Positions 19,172 to 30,073 of a stretch of 64,000 bases of DNA are shown one piece after another. The translations under genes and the position numbers were made by a program. The stretch is from Balneola sp. (GTDB taxonomy: Bacteria; Bacteroidota; Rhodothermia; Balneolales; Balneolaceae). Location: assembly GCA_017640785.1 (NCBI GenBank), contig JAEPPZ010000005.1, positions 109,448-173,447 of the forward strand, written 5' to 3'. The notes below the pieces were generated by a model that saw only the letters and a program-made list of their open reading frames with translations, ran no database searches and was not told the origin of the DNA. The number at the start of each line of letters is the position of its first letter. Position 1 is the stretch's first letter.

Positions 19172-19588
19172 TTGAAACGACGTCCATTAATTACCATTCT
19201 TCTCGCACTATCCTGTATAGTAAGCGCCGTGATGTTAGTGGCTACTCCTTCTCATAAAGCTATAGATTACAGTGCAGCTGAAAACTTAGATTCATTGATC
19301 GCTTCAGCACTGAGCCAGGAACCGTCCATTGGCGCAAACTTCAGAAAATATGATATTGAAGTAGATTCGAATTTTACCCGAACGGTGTACAGAGTTCCGG
19401 TTCACCCTACTTTCTCAAAAACGATGTTTCATTATTCATTGCATCAAACTCTTTCAAAACTTAAGATCGAATCACCGGCTAAAGTCCTTTTTCCGGAAAG
19501 AGATATGAATATTTATATTTACGATAACGGGACGATAAGAAGCACGATCAGATTGATCACCACAAAACCTAAACAAGAAAGTGAGTAA
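19172..19588 (+). CDS. membrane-anchored protein of unknown function
   Basis: The 138-residue protein has an N-terminal KRRP followed by a hydrophobic segment (about residues 6-26), so it is exported or membrane-anchored. The remaining 110 residues are a small mixed alpha/beta domain I do not recognise. The start is TTG at 19172; no ATG lies upstream in frame, and starting at a later Met would remove the signal segment. Its stop overlaps the next ATG by one base (TAATG), so it is coupled to the lipase-like gene. It could be a lipase-associated factor, but that is only context. Confidence 0.6.
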   Translation: MKRRPLITILLALSCIVSAVMLVATPSHKAIDYSAAENLDSLIASALSQEPSIGANFRKYDIEVDSNFTRTVYRVPVHPTFSKTMFHYSLHQTLSKLKIESPAKVLFPERDMNIYIYDNGTIRSTIRLITTKPKQESE

Positions 19589-20445
19589 TGGGTAAGAGTA
19601 ATCCTCCGGCATTGATAAAAAGACTCCAGCTTAAGGAATTTACGCAACCTGATATCATTCAGACAAAGTATCCTATGTTTTTGTGCCACGGTTTCGGAGC
19701 TTTAGGATCATTGATGAAACCCTCTCCCCTTCACGATCCTGCTATGTTGATGAGAGAGCACGGAGTAATTGCCTTTGCACCAAATGTAGTTCCGTATGCT
19801 TCTATTGAAACCAGAGCCAAAAATTGGGTTCGGTTGATCAATAAAGTATGTGATGATCACGGATTTGAAAAAGTAAATGTATTGGCACACAGCATGGGTG
19901 GACTTGATATGCGTTATGCTTTAACTCACCTCGGAATTGCTGATAAAGTTGCTTCGTTAACCACCTTGGCAACACCTCATCGTGGTACTTTTCTCGCAGA
20001 TCTGATTCTGAAAACACCTGAGATCATCACGGAAAAACTAAGTGGTTTAGTAGATTGGTTTGGTGATAATGTGTATCCCAGTGAGAAAAGTCAGGTACTT
20101 AGTTCTGTTGAACAATTGTGTCGATCATACATTCAGGAAAAATTCAATCCCAACACTCCTGATGTGGACGGTTTTCCGTATTTCTCGTACAGCGCAGCCG
20201 TCGGTAAAGGAACTGATTTTTCCCTCAATCCGGTATTCATGTTTCAGAACAATCAGATCTTTGCAAAAGAAGAGGCAAATGATTCCTTTGTATCTGTAAA
20301 AAGTGCCCAATGGGGAGAACATCTCGGAACAGTTCCTTTATCTCACATGCACCAGATCAATGTACAGGTCAGCAAAGAATTCAAACCCATTTATAATGAC
20401 TTCTGGGTAGAAGTGCTGAATATGTTGAGAGAGAAAGGGTTTTAA
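19588..20445 (+). CDS. alpha/beta-hydrolase, triacylglycerol-lipase-like
   Basis: The 285-residue alpha/beta-hydrolase has an oxyanion-side motif HGFGALGS and the nucleophile elbow AHSMGG (Ser102, with Ala in place of the usual first Gly). ATPHRGTFLAD is typical of family I lipases, and a late His (LSHMHQINV) is well placed for the triad. No signal peptide is visible, so it is cytoplasmic or exported without one. Substrates are probably acylglycerols or other esters. It is translationally coupled to the upstream anchored protein. Confidence 0.82.
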   Translation: MGKSNPPALIKRLQLKEFTQPDIIQTKYPMFLCHGFGALGSLMKPSPLHDPAMLMREHGVIAFAPNVVPYASIETRAKNWVRLINKVCDDHGFEKVNVLAHSMGGLDMRYALTHLGIADKVASLTTLATPHRGTFLADLILKTPEIITEKLSGLVDWFGDNVYPSEKSQVLSSVEQLCRSYIQEKFNPNTPDVDGFPYFSYSAAVGKGTDFSLNPVFMFQNNQIFAKEEANDSFVSVKSAQWGEHLGTVPLSHMHQINVQVSKEFKPIYNDFWVEVLNMLREKGF

Positions 20446-20465
20446 TAAAAAACATTTTAATACTT

Positions 20466-21017
20466 ATGAAAACTTTGATTCTTGTTTTGCTTTCGATTCT
20501 TATTCAAGATTATGGTTTTGGACAAAGATCGAGACAAATAACTCGAGAAGATTCAATTATGATTCATAATCAGATTGAATCTAGACTACTTGAAATGAAA
20601 ACGAAAATGGAGTCAGAGCAAGTTAGAACGGGGTACCCTGACGATCTTGATATTGAATTCAGACTAGATACTTCTAGAATTGAACAGAAGCAAAGAATGA
20701 AACTTAAAATCGATTACAGCACTTCGGGAATGCTTCGTTTTAATGAGGAATCGACTGAAAGTTATGATTTACTACTGAATAAATATTATCAAAAATTACT
20801 AATCAAGCTTAAAACCAAAGACAGAGAAATTTTAAGGCAAGCCCAACGTGACTGGATAAGATTTCGAGATTCCGAAATTAAATTAAACGATTTGATTTAT
20901 TGGAGTTATACCGACGGTGGAACTATTAATTCTGTTTTAGTTTCATCCAAGAAAAATAGTATTACGAAAGACCGAGTTATAGAAATTTACAGATACCTTA
21001 CAAGGATAATTTATTAG
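20466..21017 (+). CDS. LprI-like (DUF1311) secreted protein
   Basis: The 183-residue protein has a signal peptide ending near GFGQ and a C-terminal DUF1311/LprI domain: LLNKYYQKLLIKL, then LRQAQRDWIRFRDSE, then a GG-I segment and ERVIEIYRYL-like end. LprI of Mycobacterium inhibits lysozyme; most homologues have no proven role. The usual domain cysteines are not seen here. It is followed by a repeat-rich gap and convergent surE. Confidence 0.7.
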   Translation: MKTLILVLLSILIQDYGFGQRSRQITREDSIMIHNQIESRLLEMKTKMESEQVRTGYPDDLDIEFRLDTSRIEQKQRMKLKIDYSTSGMLRFNEESTESYDLLLNKYYQKLLIKLKTKDREILRQAQRDWIRFRDSEIKLNDLIYWSYTDGGTINSVLVSSKKNSITKDRVIEIYRYLTRIIY

Positions 21018-21117
21018 ATTTCAACCTAGTTCCGTTCCAAAGCTCTGCTGCGAAATGCTACGAATGGATAAAAAAGCGGAGAATGTTTTCGAACTCACGT
21101 CCTAAAAACATCCCTCG

Positions 21118-21165
21118 GATCAAGTCGAGAACCGTCGACTTGATCATCTCCCTTCAAAGGGAGAT
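21118..21165. repeat. two adjacent perfect palindromes between convergent genes
   Basis: GATCAAGTCGA (21118-21128) pairs with TCGACTTGATC (21135-21145). Immediately after it, ATCTCCCTT (21146-21154) pairs with AAGGGAGAT (21157-21165) across a two-base loop. They lie between the convergent LprI-like gene and surE, so they may help end transcription, although no T-run follows on either strand. Confidence 0.6.
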
Positions 21166-21175
21166 TTCGGTCGTT

Positions 21176-21262
21176 GTCATTTCGAACGGATGTAAGAAGT
21201 CTAAAAATTACCTTCAAAAGCGACCTTTTGATTCCTCTGTCGACAAGCTCCCTCGAAATGAC
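21176..21262. repeat. dispersed imperfect inverted-repeat element, copy 1
   Basis: The 87-base element is bounded by GTCATTTCGAACGGATGTAA on the left and CCCTCGAAATGAC on the right. The same two arms, in the opposite orientation, bound the element at 29947-30030. This indicates a mobile or REP-like intergenic repeat family. It contains no gene. Confidence 0.75.
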
Positions 21263-21276
21263 AAGAGAATCAGTAA

Positions 21277-22038
21277 TCACAGATCCTCTTCCCCAAACTC
21301 CTTCAACAAATTATAATCAGTAAGATCATATTGGATCGGAGTAACGGTTGCATTTCCTTCGTTCAGAATATGAATATCAGAATCATTGCCTTCATCCAGC
21401 AACTCAAACTGCCCGGTTAGCCAGTAGTATGCGCGATTAAAAGGATCCACTCTGTCTTCGTATTCTTCCACATATCTGCTGTCCGCCATTCTGCTCCATT
21501 GAATTCCTTTGAATTCACCTTCAGGAGCATTTACATTCAAAGTCACTCCTTTCGGAAGTCCTTTATCGAGCACAAATTTTACTACTCTGCGCGCTGCTTC
21601 CTGTGCGCCTTTCAGATCAGCCTGTTCCGGATAAGCTGTACAACTTACGGCAATCGACGGATATCCAAGAATAGTTCCTTCGGTAGCTGCACTCACCGTG
21701 CCTGAATACAAAATATTAATACCCGCATTACTACCATGATTGATTCCGCTCAAAACCAGATCAGGTTTTCTGTCCAATAGATTACCATGAGCAAGTTTTA
21801 CACAGTCTGCAGGTGTTCCGTTAACAGCAAAGCCTTTGTATTTCTTCGCTACGGTCATCTCGTTAGCCCGTAAGGGCACCGACATAGTAATGGCATGCCC
21901 TACAGCACTTTGCTGACGATCAGGCGCTACAACCACAACTTCACCAAATTCTGAAGCTACCTCCGCAAGTGCTTTTATTCCCGGAGAGAAAATTCCGTCA
22001 TCATTACAAACTAAGATCAATGGTTTGGAATTACTCAT
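21277..22038 (-). CDS. surE: 5'/3'-nucleotidase SurE
   Basis: The 253-residue SurE phosphatase dephosphorylates nucleoside monophosphates, often during stationary-phase survival. The metal site NDDG (Asp13-Asp14) and [10 protein letters not shown] are intact, and the length is normal. Its ATG overlaps the panB stop by four bases, making it the last gene of the menG-fabZ-panB-surE reverse operon. Confidence 0.95.
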   Translation of the reverse strand: MSNSKPLILVCNDDGIFSPGIKALAEVASEFGEVVVVAPDRQQSAVGHAITMSVPLRANEMTVAKKYKGFAVNGTPADCVKLAHGNLLDRKPDLVLSGINHGSNAGINILYSGTVSAATEGTILGYPSIAVSCTAYPEQADLKGAQEAARRVVKFVLDKGLPKGVTLNVNAPEGEFKGIQWSRMADSRYVEEYEDRVDPFNRAYYWLTGQFELLDEGNDSDIHILNEGNATVTPIQYDLTDYNLLKEFGEEDL

Positions 22039-22865
22039 GAGCCTCCGTATTGCTCGTCATCATTTGGGAAATCTTTAGATTTTACATCAGAAATGTATTG
22101 TTGAACAGCGTCTGTCATGTTTGAATGAAGATCAGCATAGCGTCGCAAGAACCGTGGGTTGAATCCTTTATTTAAACCCAGCATATCATGAAGAACAAGA
22201 ACTTGCCCGTCACATCCGGCTCCGGCTCCAATACCTATCGTTGGAATATCCAGTTCTTTGGAAACTCGTTCCGCTAACTTTGCAGGTATCTTTTCAAGCA
22301 CTATCGAAAAACATCCCGCTTCTTGCAAAAGTTTTGCATCATTAATCAGAGCCTGAGCTTCTTCCTCATCCGTTGCTCTTACCTTGTAGGTCCCGAATTT
22401 ATAAATACTTTGAGGTGTCAACCCTAAATGACCCATTACCGGAATTCCGGCATCCACGATCTTTTTTACTGTATCAATGATGGGCTTTCCTCCTTCCATT
22501 TTCACTGCATGAGCACCCGCTTCTTTCATCATACGACCTGCATTGATCAGTGCTTCTTTCGCAGTAACCTGATAACTCATAAAAGGCATATCCGCGATCA
22601 CCAGCGCTCTGTCAACACCACGAACCACACAGGAAGTGTGATAGATCATATGATCCAAAGTCATTGGCACTGTAGTCTCAAAACCCGCCATCACATTACT
22701 TGCTGAATCGCCCACTAAAATGATCTCAATTCCTGCCTGGTCAATAATTTGAGCCATTGTAAAATCATAGGCAGTCAACATAGAGATCTTCTCTCCTTGT
22801 TGTTTCATCTCCACAACAGTTTGTGTAGTTATTTTTGCGGGGCGATCAGAAGTATTGGTGCTCAT
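22035..22865 (-). CDS. panB: 3-methyl-2-oxobutanoate hydroxymethyltransferase PanB
   Basis: The 276-residue ketopantoate hydroxymethyltransferase performs the first committed step of pantothenate (coenzyme A) synthesis, using methylene-tetrahydrofolate. Conserved segments [29 protein letters not shown] and [20 protein letters not shown] are all present. It lies two bases after fabZ and overlaps surE by four. Confidence 0.96.
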   Translation of the reverse strand: MSTNTSDRPAKITTQTVVEMKQQGEKISMLTAYDFTMAQIIDQAGIEIILVGDSASNVMAGFETTVPMTLDHMIYHTSCVVRGVDRALVIADMPFMSYQVTAKEALINAGRMMKEAGAHAVKMEGGKPIIDTVKKIVDAGIPVMGHLGLTPQSIYKFGTYKVRATDEEEAQALINDAKLLQEAGCFSIVLEKIPAKLAERVSKELDIPTIGIGAGAGCDGQVLVLHDMLGLNKGFNPRFLRRYADLHSNMTDAVQQYISDVKSKDFPNDDEQYGGS

Positions 22866-22867
22866 AA

Positions 22868-23302
22868 TTATTGGTTTTTTGGAACTACTGCTGCTGATGC
22901 TTCAATTTCACAAGCTACTTCGCCGTCAACGGTAGCAACTCCGGTCATTACAACAAAATTTCTTCTCATTTGACCCAAAGTAACTTCTAGTTTTAATTGG
23001 TCGCCCGGAACTACTTGTTTGCGGAATTTTGCATTCTTGATTCCGGTAAATACCATGATCGAATTTTCGGGATCTTCAACTTTTTCTGTCATCAGCAGAA
23101 TTGCTCCGGCTTGTGCAAGTGCTTCTACCTGAAGAACGCCAGGCATGATTGGCTGTCCCGGGAAATGTCCGTTAAAAAACTCTTCGTTTGCCGTCACATT
23201 TTTAAGAGCCGTAATTTTTTCATCAGTAGTTTCTAAAACACGATCTACCAATAAGAAAGGGTAGCGATGTGGGAGAATTTTCTTAATGTCTTCTATATGC
23301 AT
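22868..23302 (-). CDS. fabZ: 3-hydroxyacyl-ACP dehydratase FabZ
   Basis: The 144-residue hot-dog-fold enzyme dehydrates 3-hydroxyacyl-ACP in fatty-acid synthesis. The catalytic pair is visible: His46 in GHFPGQP and Glu60 in LQVEALAQ. In many Bacteroidota this domain is fused to LpxC; here it stands alone. It sits 36 bases after menG and two before panB. Confidence 0.95.
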   Translation of the reverse strand: MHIEDIKKILPHRYPFLLVDRVLETTDEKITALKNVTANEEFFNGHFPGQPIMPGVLQVEALAQAGAILLMTEKVEDPENSIMVFTGIKNAKFRKQVVPGDQLKLEVTLGQMRRNFVVMTGVATVDGEVACEIEASAAVVPKNQ

Positions 23303-23338
23303 ATGTTTTCTTTAATTTTTAGGTGCGTGAATATACAA

Positions 23339-24028
23339 TTATTGTACAACTCCTACATAAACGTAAGCAATTCCACCCGTTAATTTTACTGCTTTTGTTT
23401 TTGAAAATGATTTCGAGTTTTTCATCAGTTTTAAAAACTTTTTTCCGGCAGGAAAGGTAGCGCTTGTTCGAGGCAGGTAAGTATAAGCTTCTCTGTTTCC
23501 ACTTAACCAGCCTCCCACTGCGGGCATAATATGTTGGCTGTATAAATTATATGGAAACTTTAAAATTCCTTTTGGTTGTCCAAATTCCAGTACAACAACT
23601 CGACCTCCCGGCTTTACTACCCGGGCAAGTTCTGTTAATGCAACCACAGGATCATCCACATTTCTGATACCGAATGCAATGCTTGAAATATCAAATCTAC
23701 TGTCTTCATAAGGCAGATCCATAGCATCAGCTACTTCAAAATCTATCTTCAGACCTTTCTCTTTTGCTTTTGCAGGAGCCGGCTCTATCATGGGCGCACA
23801 AAAATCTGTTCCCATCACATATCCTGAATCACCAACGGCTTTTTTAAATTCGATTGCAAGATCACCCGTTCCTGTAGCGCAATCCAATACATGATCGCCT
23901 TCTTTAGCCTCGCTTTCCAATATCGCTTTTTTTCTCCAAGCGTGATGCACTCCAAATGATAAGACGGTATTCACCCTATCGTAATCACTGGCTATATCCG
24001 CGAACATGGATCTTACTTTTTCACTCAT
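23339..24028 (-). CDS. menG: demethylmenaquinone methyltransferase (UbiE/MenG)
   Basis: The 229-residue SAM-dependent methyltransferase has motif I VLDCATGTGDLA (residues 47-58) and the family segments FGIRNVDDP and VLEFGQPKG. It performs the last step of menaquinone synthesis, supplying the quinol that ACIII oxidises in this same window. It is first in the menG-fabZ-panB-surE operon. Confidence 0.93.
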   Translation of the reverse strand: MSEKVRSMFADIASDYDRVNTVLSFGVHHAWRKKAILESEAKEGDHVLDCATGTGDLAIEFKKAVGDSGYVMGTDFCAPMIEPAPAKAKEKGLKIDFEVADAMDLPYEDSRFDISSIAFGIRNVDDPVVALTELARVVKPGGRVVVLEFGQPKGILKFPYNLYSQHIMPAVGGWLSGNREAYTYLPRTSATFPAGKKFLKLMKNSKSFSKTKAVKLTGGIAYVYVGVVQ

Positions 24029-24096
24029 AATTTCTATAGATCATATTTATTCTGTCACTATAAAACCAAGCTTTTCATACAATGGTTTCAAGCATA

Positions 24097-24104
24097 CAAA
24101 GATA
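24097..24104 (-). promoter_or_regulatory. candidate -7 box of the menG operon
   Basis: On the reverse strand this reads TATCTTTG, an exact match to TAnnTTTG, about 70 bases before the menG ATG. The -33 element is weak (TTTC at 24124-24121 with a short spacer). Confidence 0.4.
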
Positions 24105-24165
24105 AGGAAGATTGACCATAGAAATGAGTATAGTTTAAATGTGGTTTAACGGAAATTGCTTAAAA

Positions 24166-24777
24166 TCAAAGCAGCAAATGACTCGTAACATTCAAATCCA
24201 CCGCTTCAAAACCACTTTCTGTCCATACAAGCTTATTTATCGCTCCATTTTGATGTTCGATCTGATGCATATTCTTCAAACCCAAGCCCAACCATTCTGA
24301 AAGCAGAATCCTAATCAATCTTCCGTGAAGCATAAATACTATACACTCATCATCAGACAACTTCAGGATCTCTTCGACTTTTAAATTGGCTCGTTTGTAA
24401 ACCTGGATCGGTGTCTCTCCATTTTCAGGGGAGATCTCAAGTTTTCCTGAACTCCAACTTTCATGCAAATGAACCAAGTCTGATTTAACTTCATCAAATG
24501 ATTTACCTTCCAGATCTCCGAAATCCATCTCATCGAGTTCTGTATATGCTTCCGGTTTTACGTTGAATAACCTGCACAGAGGTTCAGCGGATTCCTTAGC
24601 TCTTTTTAAACTACTGGTTACAATTTTGGAAACCGGTTTATCTTTCAAGTAAATACTGATCGCTTCAGCTTGTGTGCAACCTGTATCATTTAAAGATGCA
24701 TTGATACCTCTTCCCTGCATCAAATGAGATTTATTGAATCTGGTTTCTCCGTGACGAATTATATACAGTTGTTTCAT
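24166..24777 (-). CDS. histidine phosphatase (phosphoglycerate-mutase-like)
   Basis: The 203-residue member of the histidine phosphatase superfamily carries the nucleophile motif RHGE at residues 8-11 and a second catalytic His in FMLHGRLIR. The acid residue probably lies in ELDEMDFGDLEG. Such enzymes include CobC and broad phosphatases; the substrate cannot be read from sequence. The start overlaps the preceding lipoprotein gene by four bases, in a three-gene reverse-strand run. Confidence 0.85.
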   Translation of the reverse strand: MKQLYIIRHGETRFNKSHLMQGRGINASLNDTGCTQAEAISIYLKDKPVSKIVTSSLKRAKESAEPLCRLFNVKPEAYTELDEMDFGDLEGKSFDEVKSDLVHLHESWSSGKLEISPENGETPIQVYKRANLKVEEILKLSDDECIVFMLHGRLIRILLSEWLGLGLKNMHQIEHQNGAINKLVWTESGFEAVDLNVTSHLLL

Positions 24778-25367
24778 AAACTGAGTGAAATATCGAACGC
24801 ATCGAAATAAAGACTTTGATACAATTTTCTAAGCCCTGTCCTGAAAGTTTCTACCTGATATTCCGTAATTCTTTTTTCACTTGGCTTCATAAACTTGATC
24901 GGATCTTCAGGAAAAATGACAGAGGCCATATTAACCACAGTTTTTTTAGTTTCAGACGATACTATTTCACCATTAATTATGATATCAGCTTTCATTTTCA
25001 TTACATAAACAGGTCCGGGTTTTAAAAAATTAAAAGTAAACCATCCCCTTTTTACTGTGATCTCTTTTATATCAAAAATAATATCTGAAGATTCTGTACT
25101 CTCAGCCGATCCTAAATCCCCAGTTTGGTTTTTATATCCGGTTATGATCTGATCTAAAATTCGTTTTCCAATCTCACCCGGTAAATTGAGTTCCATAATA
25201 ATCTCCTGAGTATCTTCAGCAAACCACTTTGATGTATCTCCAAGCTCAGCTTCAGATGCATTTAAATATACCGTTTGGGCACTCGAATCTTCAGAGACTA
25301 TAGAAACAGTTGATGAGCAACCAGCGAGAATAAATAAACAAAAACCTGCACGAAATAACTTTCTCAC
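24774..25367 (-). CDS. lipoprotein of unknown function
   Basis: The 197-residue protein has a clear lipobox (FILAGC, Cys16-17). The mature part is mostly beta and charged, with no motif I recognise. It overlaps its neighbours by four bases on both sides, so all three genes (membrane protein, this lipoprotein, phosphatase) are translated from one message. An envelope role is inferred from lipidation only. Confidence 0.65.
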   Translation of the reverse strand: MRKLFRAGFCLFILAGCSSTVSIVSEDSSAQTVYLNASEAELGDTSKWFAEDTQEIIMELNLPGEIGKRILDQIITGYKNQTGDLGSAESTESSDIIFDIKEITVKRGWFTFNFLKPGPVYVMKMKADIIINGEIVSSETKKTVVNMASVIFPEDPIKFMKPSEKRITEYQVETFRTGLRKLYQSLYFDAFDISLSL

Positions 25368-26011
25368 TTATTCTTCTTTCTTGTCTTATGATAATTTACT
25401 GTCTTGAAGAGTGAGTCCTGCATACTTTGAATGTTTCCGGAGTAAAGCCCTTCTTTGATTCCGTATCTCAACAATAGCATATTCAGAATTCTGTCCTGAC
25501 GAGCAGCTTTTTCTACACTTCTCTTTGATGATATCCAGGTGAGCAACATTTTTAGCAATCCTACTTTAAAAAGAAAGAAAAGCCCCAATCCAACCCAAGT
25601 AGCCGTTAAACCGCCCTGCATAGATAAGTAGATCAATGAAGCGGCAGTAGCAACATATAAGAAACCATCAAAATGAAATAATCTCGCTACTGCATTCAAA
25701 ACAGGAGTTACAAATGCGCTTGTGTTATAATACCAAAACAGGAAAAAAAGCAAAGCTATTCCCGCAGATAAAAAAGCATCAACACTAAATAAGACGAGTA
25801 CCAGATAAAGAATGAGAGATATTCCATTACAACTACCAACCCAGTGATCTGCATTCTTTATAATTTTTCCAATTTCATGTTTTTTCAACAAACCGGGAAT
25901 ATATTGTTGAATTGCTTCACTGGTTGTATGATACCAGTTCCCGTTTGATGTGGTGATCCCGTCAGGGAGTTCCACCATATTCCATTCAAATTTAGATGCC
26001 GTTCTACTCAT
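25364..26011 (-). CDS. membrane protein of unknown function
   Basis: The 215-residue protein has three or four hydrophobic helices (about residues 62-82, 85-100, 115-150) between a soluble N-terminus and a basic tail (KTRKKNK). I do not recognise the family. The reverse-strand sequence TATATTTG (26023-26016) ends five bases before its ATG, an exact TAnnTTTG match, so transcription may begin almost at the start codon. Confidence 0.6.
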   Translation of the reverse strand: MSRTASKFEWNMVELPDGITTSNGNWYHTTSEAIQQYIPGLLKKHEIGKIIKNADHWVGSCNGISLILYLVLVLFSVDAFLSAGIALLFFLFWYYNTSAFVTPVLNAVARLFHFDGFLYVATAASLIYLSMQGGLTATWVGLGLFFLFKVGLLKMLLTWISSKRSVEKAARQDRILNMLLLRYGIKEGLYSGNIQSMQDSLFKTVNYHKTRKKNK

Positions 26012-26015
26012 TTTT

Positions 26016-26023
26016 CAAATATA
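26016..26023 (-). promoter_or_regulatory. candidate -7 box for a near-leaderless message
   Basis: The reverse strand reads TATATTTG, ending five bases before the ATG at 26011. No good TTTG is found at the -33 distance. Confidence 0.35.
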
Positions 26024-26042
26024 GCCTAAACAATAACCGAAT

Positions 26043-26741
26043 TCATGCCTGAGCTACAGTTACTATAAAAATTTTACCAGCTTTAGCTCTTTCCAGCTCC
26101 GTTACCAATTCAAATGCAGTTGCTCCGGTTGTAAACACATCATCAATAATTATTATGTTTTTCCCGGAAATCTCCTCTTTTTGCACAACTTTGAAAGCTC
26201 CGGCTATATTTTCTCTTCTTTTGTTAAGTGTAAATCCGGTTTGTGTCTTTGTATTCTTAACACGCTCTACCACCCCTTTCTTCAGAATATCATACTTCAT
26301 CTTTCCTGAAAATCCTTTGGCTATAAAAAAAGCCTGATTAAAACCTCTAAGTTTTCTTTTTTTGCGATGAAGCGGTACCGGTAAAATTCTTGTATTCTCA
26401 GCATTGAAAGATTTCAGTATTTGTTCTTTTTTTATGGTGTTTCCTAAAATTGCGCCAAGATCTACCCCAACTCCCGTTAACCGATGATACTTCAACTTAT
26501 GCAGCAGATCCTGTAGGTATCCACCTTTATCAAATTGCCACAAAGCAAATCGTCCGACTACAGATTCCGGTAAATTTATTCTATCTGCTTTGCCGCTAAC
26601 TGCGCGCTCAAATCTATTCTGAGAACAATTATTACATATAAAATTCTGTCTTTTAGAAAGCGAAAAGCCACAAATAGCACATACTTTCGGAAACATTAAT
26701 TCTGAAATCGAACTTCTGATATAGTTAATTACCTGTTCCAA
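26043..26741 (-). CDS. comF: ComF-family phosphoribosyltransferase-like protein
   Basis: The 232-residue ComF-type protein has an N-terminal zinc ribbon, C21-x2-C24 ... C36-x2-C39, then a PRT fold with the PRPP-binding motif IIIIDDVFTTGAT (about residues 193-205). ComF is needed for DNA uptake in naturally competent bacteria; its exact biochemical role is unsettled. It is divergent from the RodZ-like gene across a 99-base gap. Confidence 0.9.
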   Translation of the reverse strand: MEQVINYIRSSISELMFPKVCAICGFSLSKRQNFICNNCSQNRFERAVSGKADRINLPESVVGRFALWQFDKGGYLQDLLHKLKYHRLTGVGVDLGAILGNTIKKEQILKSFNAENTRILPVPLHRKKRKLRGFNQAFFIAKGFSGKMKYDILKKGVVERVKNTKTQTGFTLNKRRENIAGAFKVVQKEEISGKNIIIIDDVFTTGATAFELVTELERAKAGKIFIVTVAQA

Positions 26742-26840
26742 TAAATTTCATTTTAATTAACAAATATTGCTTTTGCTGTCTACTTTAATTACTTAGTTTG
26801 CTTCAACAATTACAAAAGGAAATATTTAAGCCGTTTTACT

Positions 26841-27932
26841 ATGTCTTTGGGCAGCGATCTTGAAACCATACGGAAAGAAAAAAACCTTACTCTCGAAGAT
26901 ATTTTTGAGATAACTAAGATTCCGGTTCATACCTTAAATTCTATCGAAAAAGACACTCTGTTTAAGAGTTCAAGCGAAAGTAAAACCTATTTACGTAGCT
27001 TCGTTCGTTCTTATGCAAAAGCTCTTAAGATTTCTGATGCTCATATTTTAACTGCGTTGGAATCAACTGAGAATGACACTTATGACCATGACTTGATCAA
27101 GCTAATAAATCCCGAAACTTTATCAGAAGCATACAGCCTTAAGAAAGATAAAGTAGAGGTGGACAATGAAAAAAGTATTGATTCAGAAGAACTTAAAGCT
27201 GATACTTATCAGGAAGAAATTGATTCCAGCAATAAAAAAATAATTAAAGAAGAACCAAAAACTACCCGACCAACGGTTGATACCATTAATTGGGCGGATA
27301 TGAGCAAAAAAGTCTATGCTTCTCCTGCAAATTCTAAAATTGGTTTAGTATTAATTATAATTCTGATAATTGGTACTCTAGGTACTGCTGGATATTTCTA
27401 TGGTGGAGACCTCATTAGTATGTTTTCCTCAGAAGAAGTTTCGGAGCCGCCAACTTCTGTACAAGATTCGGATACATCAAATCAGGATGTGCTTGCTATT
27501 CCCGACGATTCAACAGCTGTAAGTGATAATTCTCAAGCCAACAACTCACTAAACACTTCCGAAAACACCGTCCTTCCTGAAACCCTGACAGTAGTTCTCT
27601 ATGCTGCATATGATAAACTGGAACCTGTTCGTGTAACCAGTGACTTTAATAATAGAACTAATCCATTTTGGATGGACCAGGGTGAAGCGTATTATTTTGA
27701 TTTTACAGACAGCCTTAGGATCAGAGGTCAATACTCCCGTTTTTTACTGATGTATAATGGAAATGTGATCAATAATCCCCGCCAAAATTATTTTGATCCA
27801 TCACTAAATTCAATTGTGCTGACAAGAGAAATTTTAAGCGCTCCTGAATATCAGCAAAACTCAACAGACAACTTTCCTCCAAATCTTGGAGTAGCCGCTC
27901 CGGACAGCATCGTCTACAGAATCCAATTTTAG
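26841..27932 (+). CDS. RodZ-like membrane protein with N-terminal HTH
   Basis: The 363-residue protein starts with an HTH_25-type helix-turn-helix (about residues 5-72; LETIRKEKNLTLEDIFEITKIPVHTLNSIE). A charged linker, one membrane helix (about 167-190), a low-complexity Ser/Asp stretch and a C-terminal DUF4115-like beta domain follow. This is the RodZ architecture; RodZ links MreB to the cell-wall elongation machinery. It lies six bases before ligA, so the two are co-transcribed. Confidence 0.8.
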   Translation: MSLGSDLETIRKEKNLTLEDIFEITKIPVHTLNSIEKDTLFKSSSESKTYLRSFVRSYAKALKISDAHILTALESTENDTYDHDLIKLINPETLSEAYSLKKDKVEVDNEKSIDSEELKADTYQEEIDSSNKKIIKEEPKTTRPTVDTINWADMSKKVYASPANSKIGLVLIIILIIGTLGTAGYFYGGDLISMFSSEEVSEPPTSVQDSDTSNQDVLAIPDDSTAVSDNSQANNSLNTSENTVLPETLTVVLYAAYDKLEPVRVTSDFNNRTNPFWMDQGEAYYFDFTDSLRIRGQYSRFLLMYNGNVINNPRQNYFDPSLNSIVLTREILSAPEYQQNSTDNFPPNLGVAAPDSIVYRIQF

Positions 27933-29939
<2,007 letters not shown>

Positions 29940-29946
29940 TAACTTT

Positions 29947-30030
29947 GTTATTTCGAAGGAGTTTGCCGACAAAGAAATCTGCAAATCCATTTAAAATATC
30001 TATGGATTTCTCACATTCGTTCGAAATGAC
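29947..30030. repeat. dispersed imperfect inverted-repeat element, copy 2
   Basis: The 84-base element starts GTTATTTCGAAGGAGTTTGC and ends CATTCGTTCGAAATGAC. Its ends correspond to those of the element at 21176-21262 in reverse orientation: the right arm here is the inverse of the left arm there. It fills most of the gap between ligA and the alanine dehydrogenase gene. Confidence 0.75.
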
Positions 30031-30073
30031 AATCCCGTTTTAGTATATTTCATGTAAATAAACTCTGCTGCTA

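Noticed and set aside
19167..19174. TAGCTTTG as a -7 box
   Set aside because: It overlaps the TTG start codon of the gene it would serve, which cannot then be transcribed with its own start.
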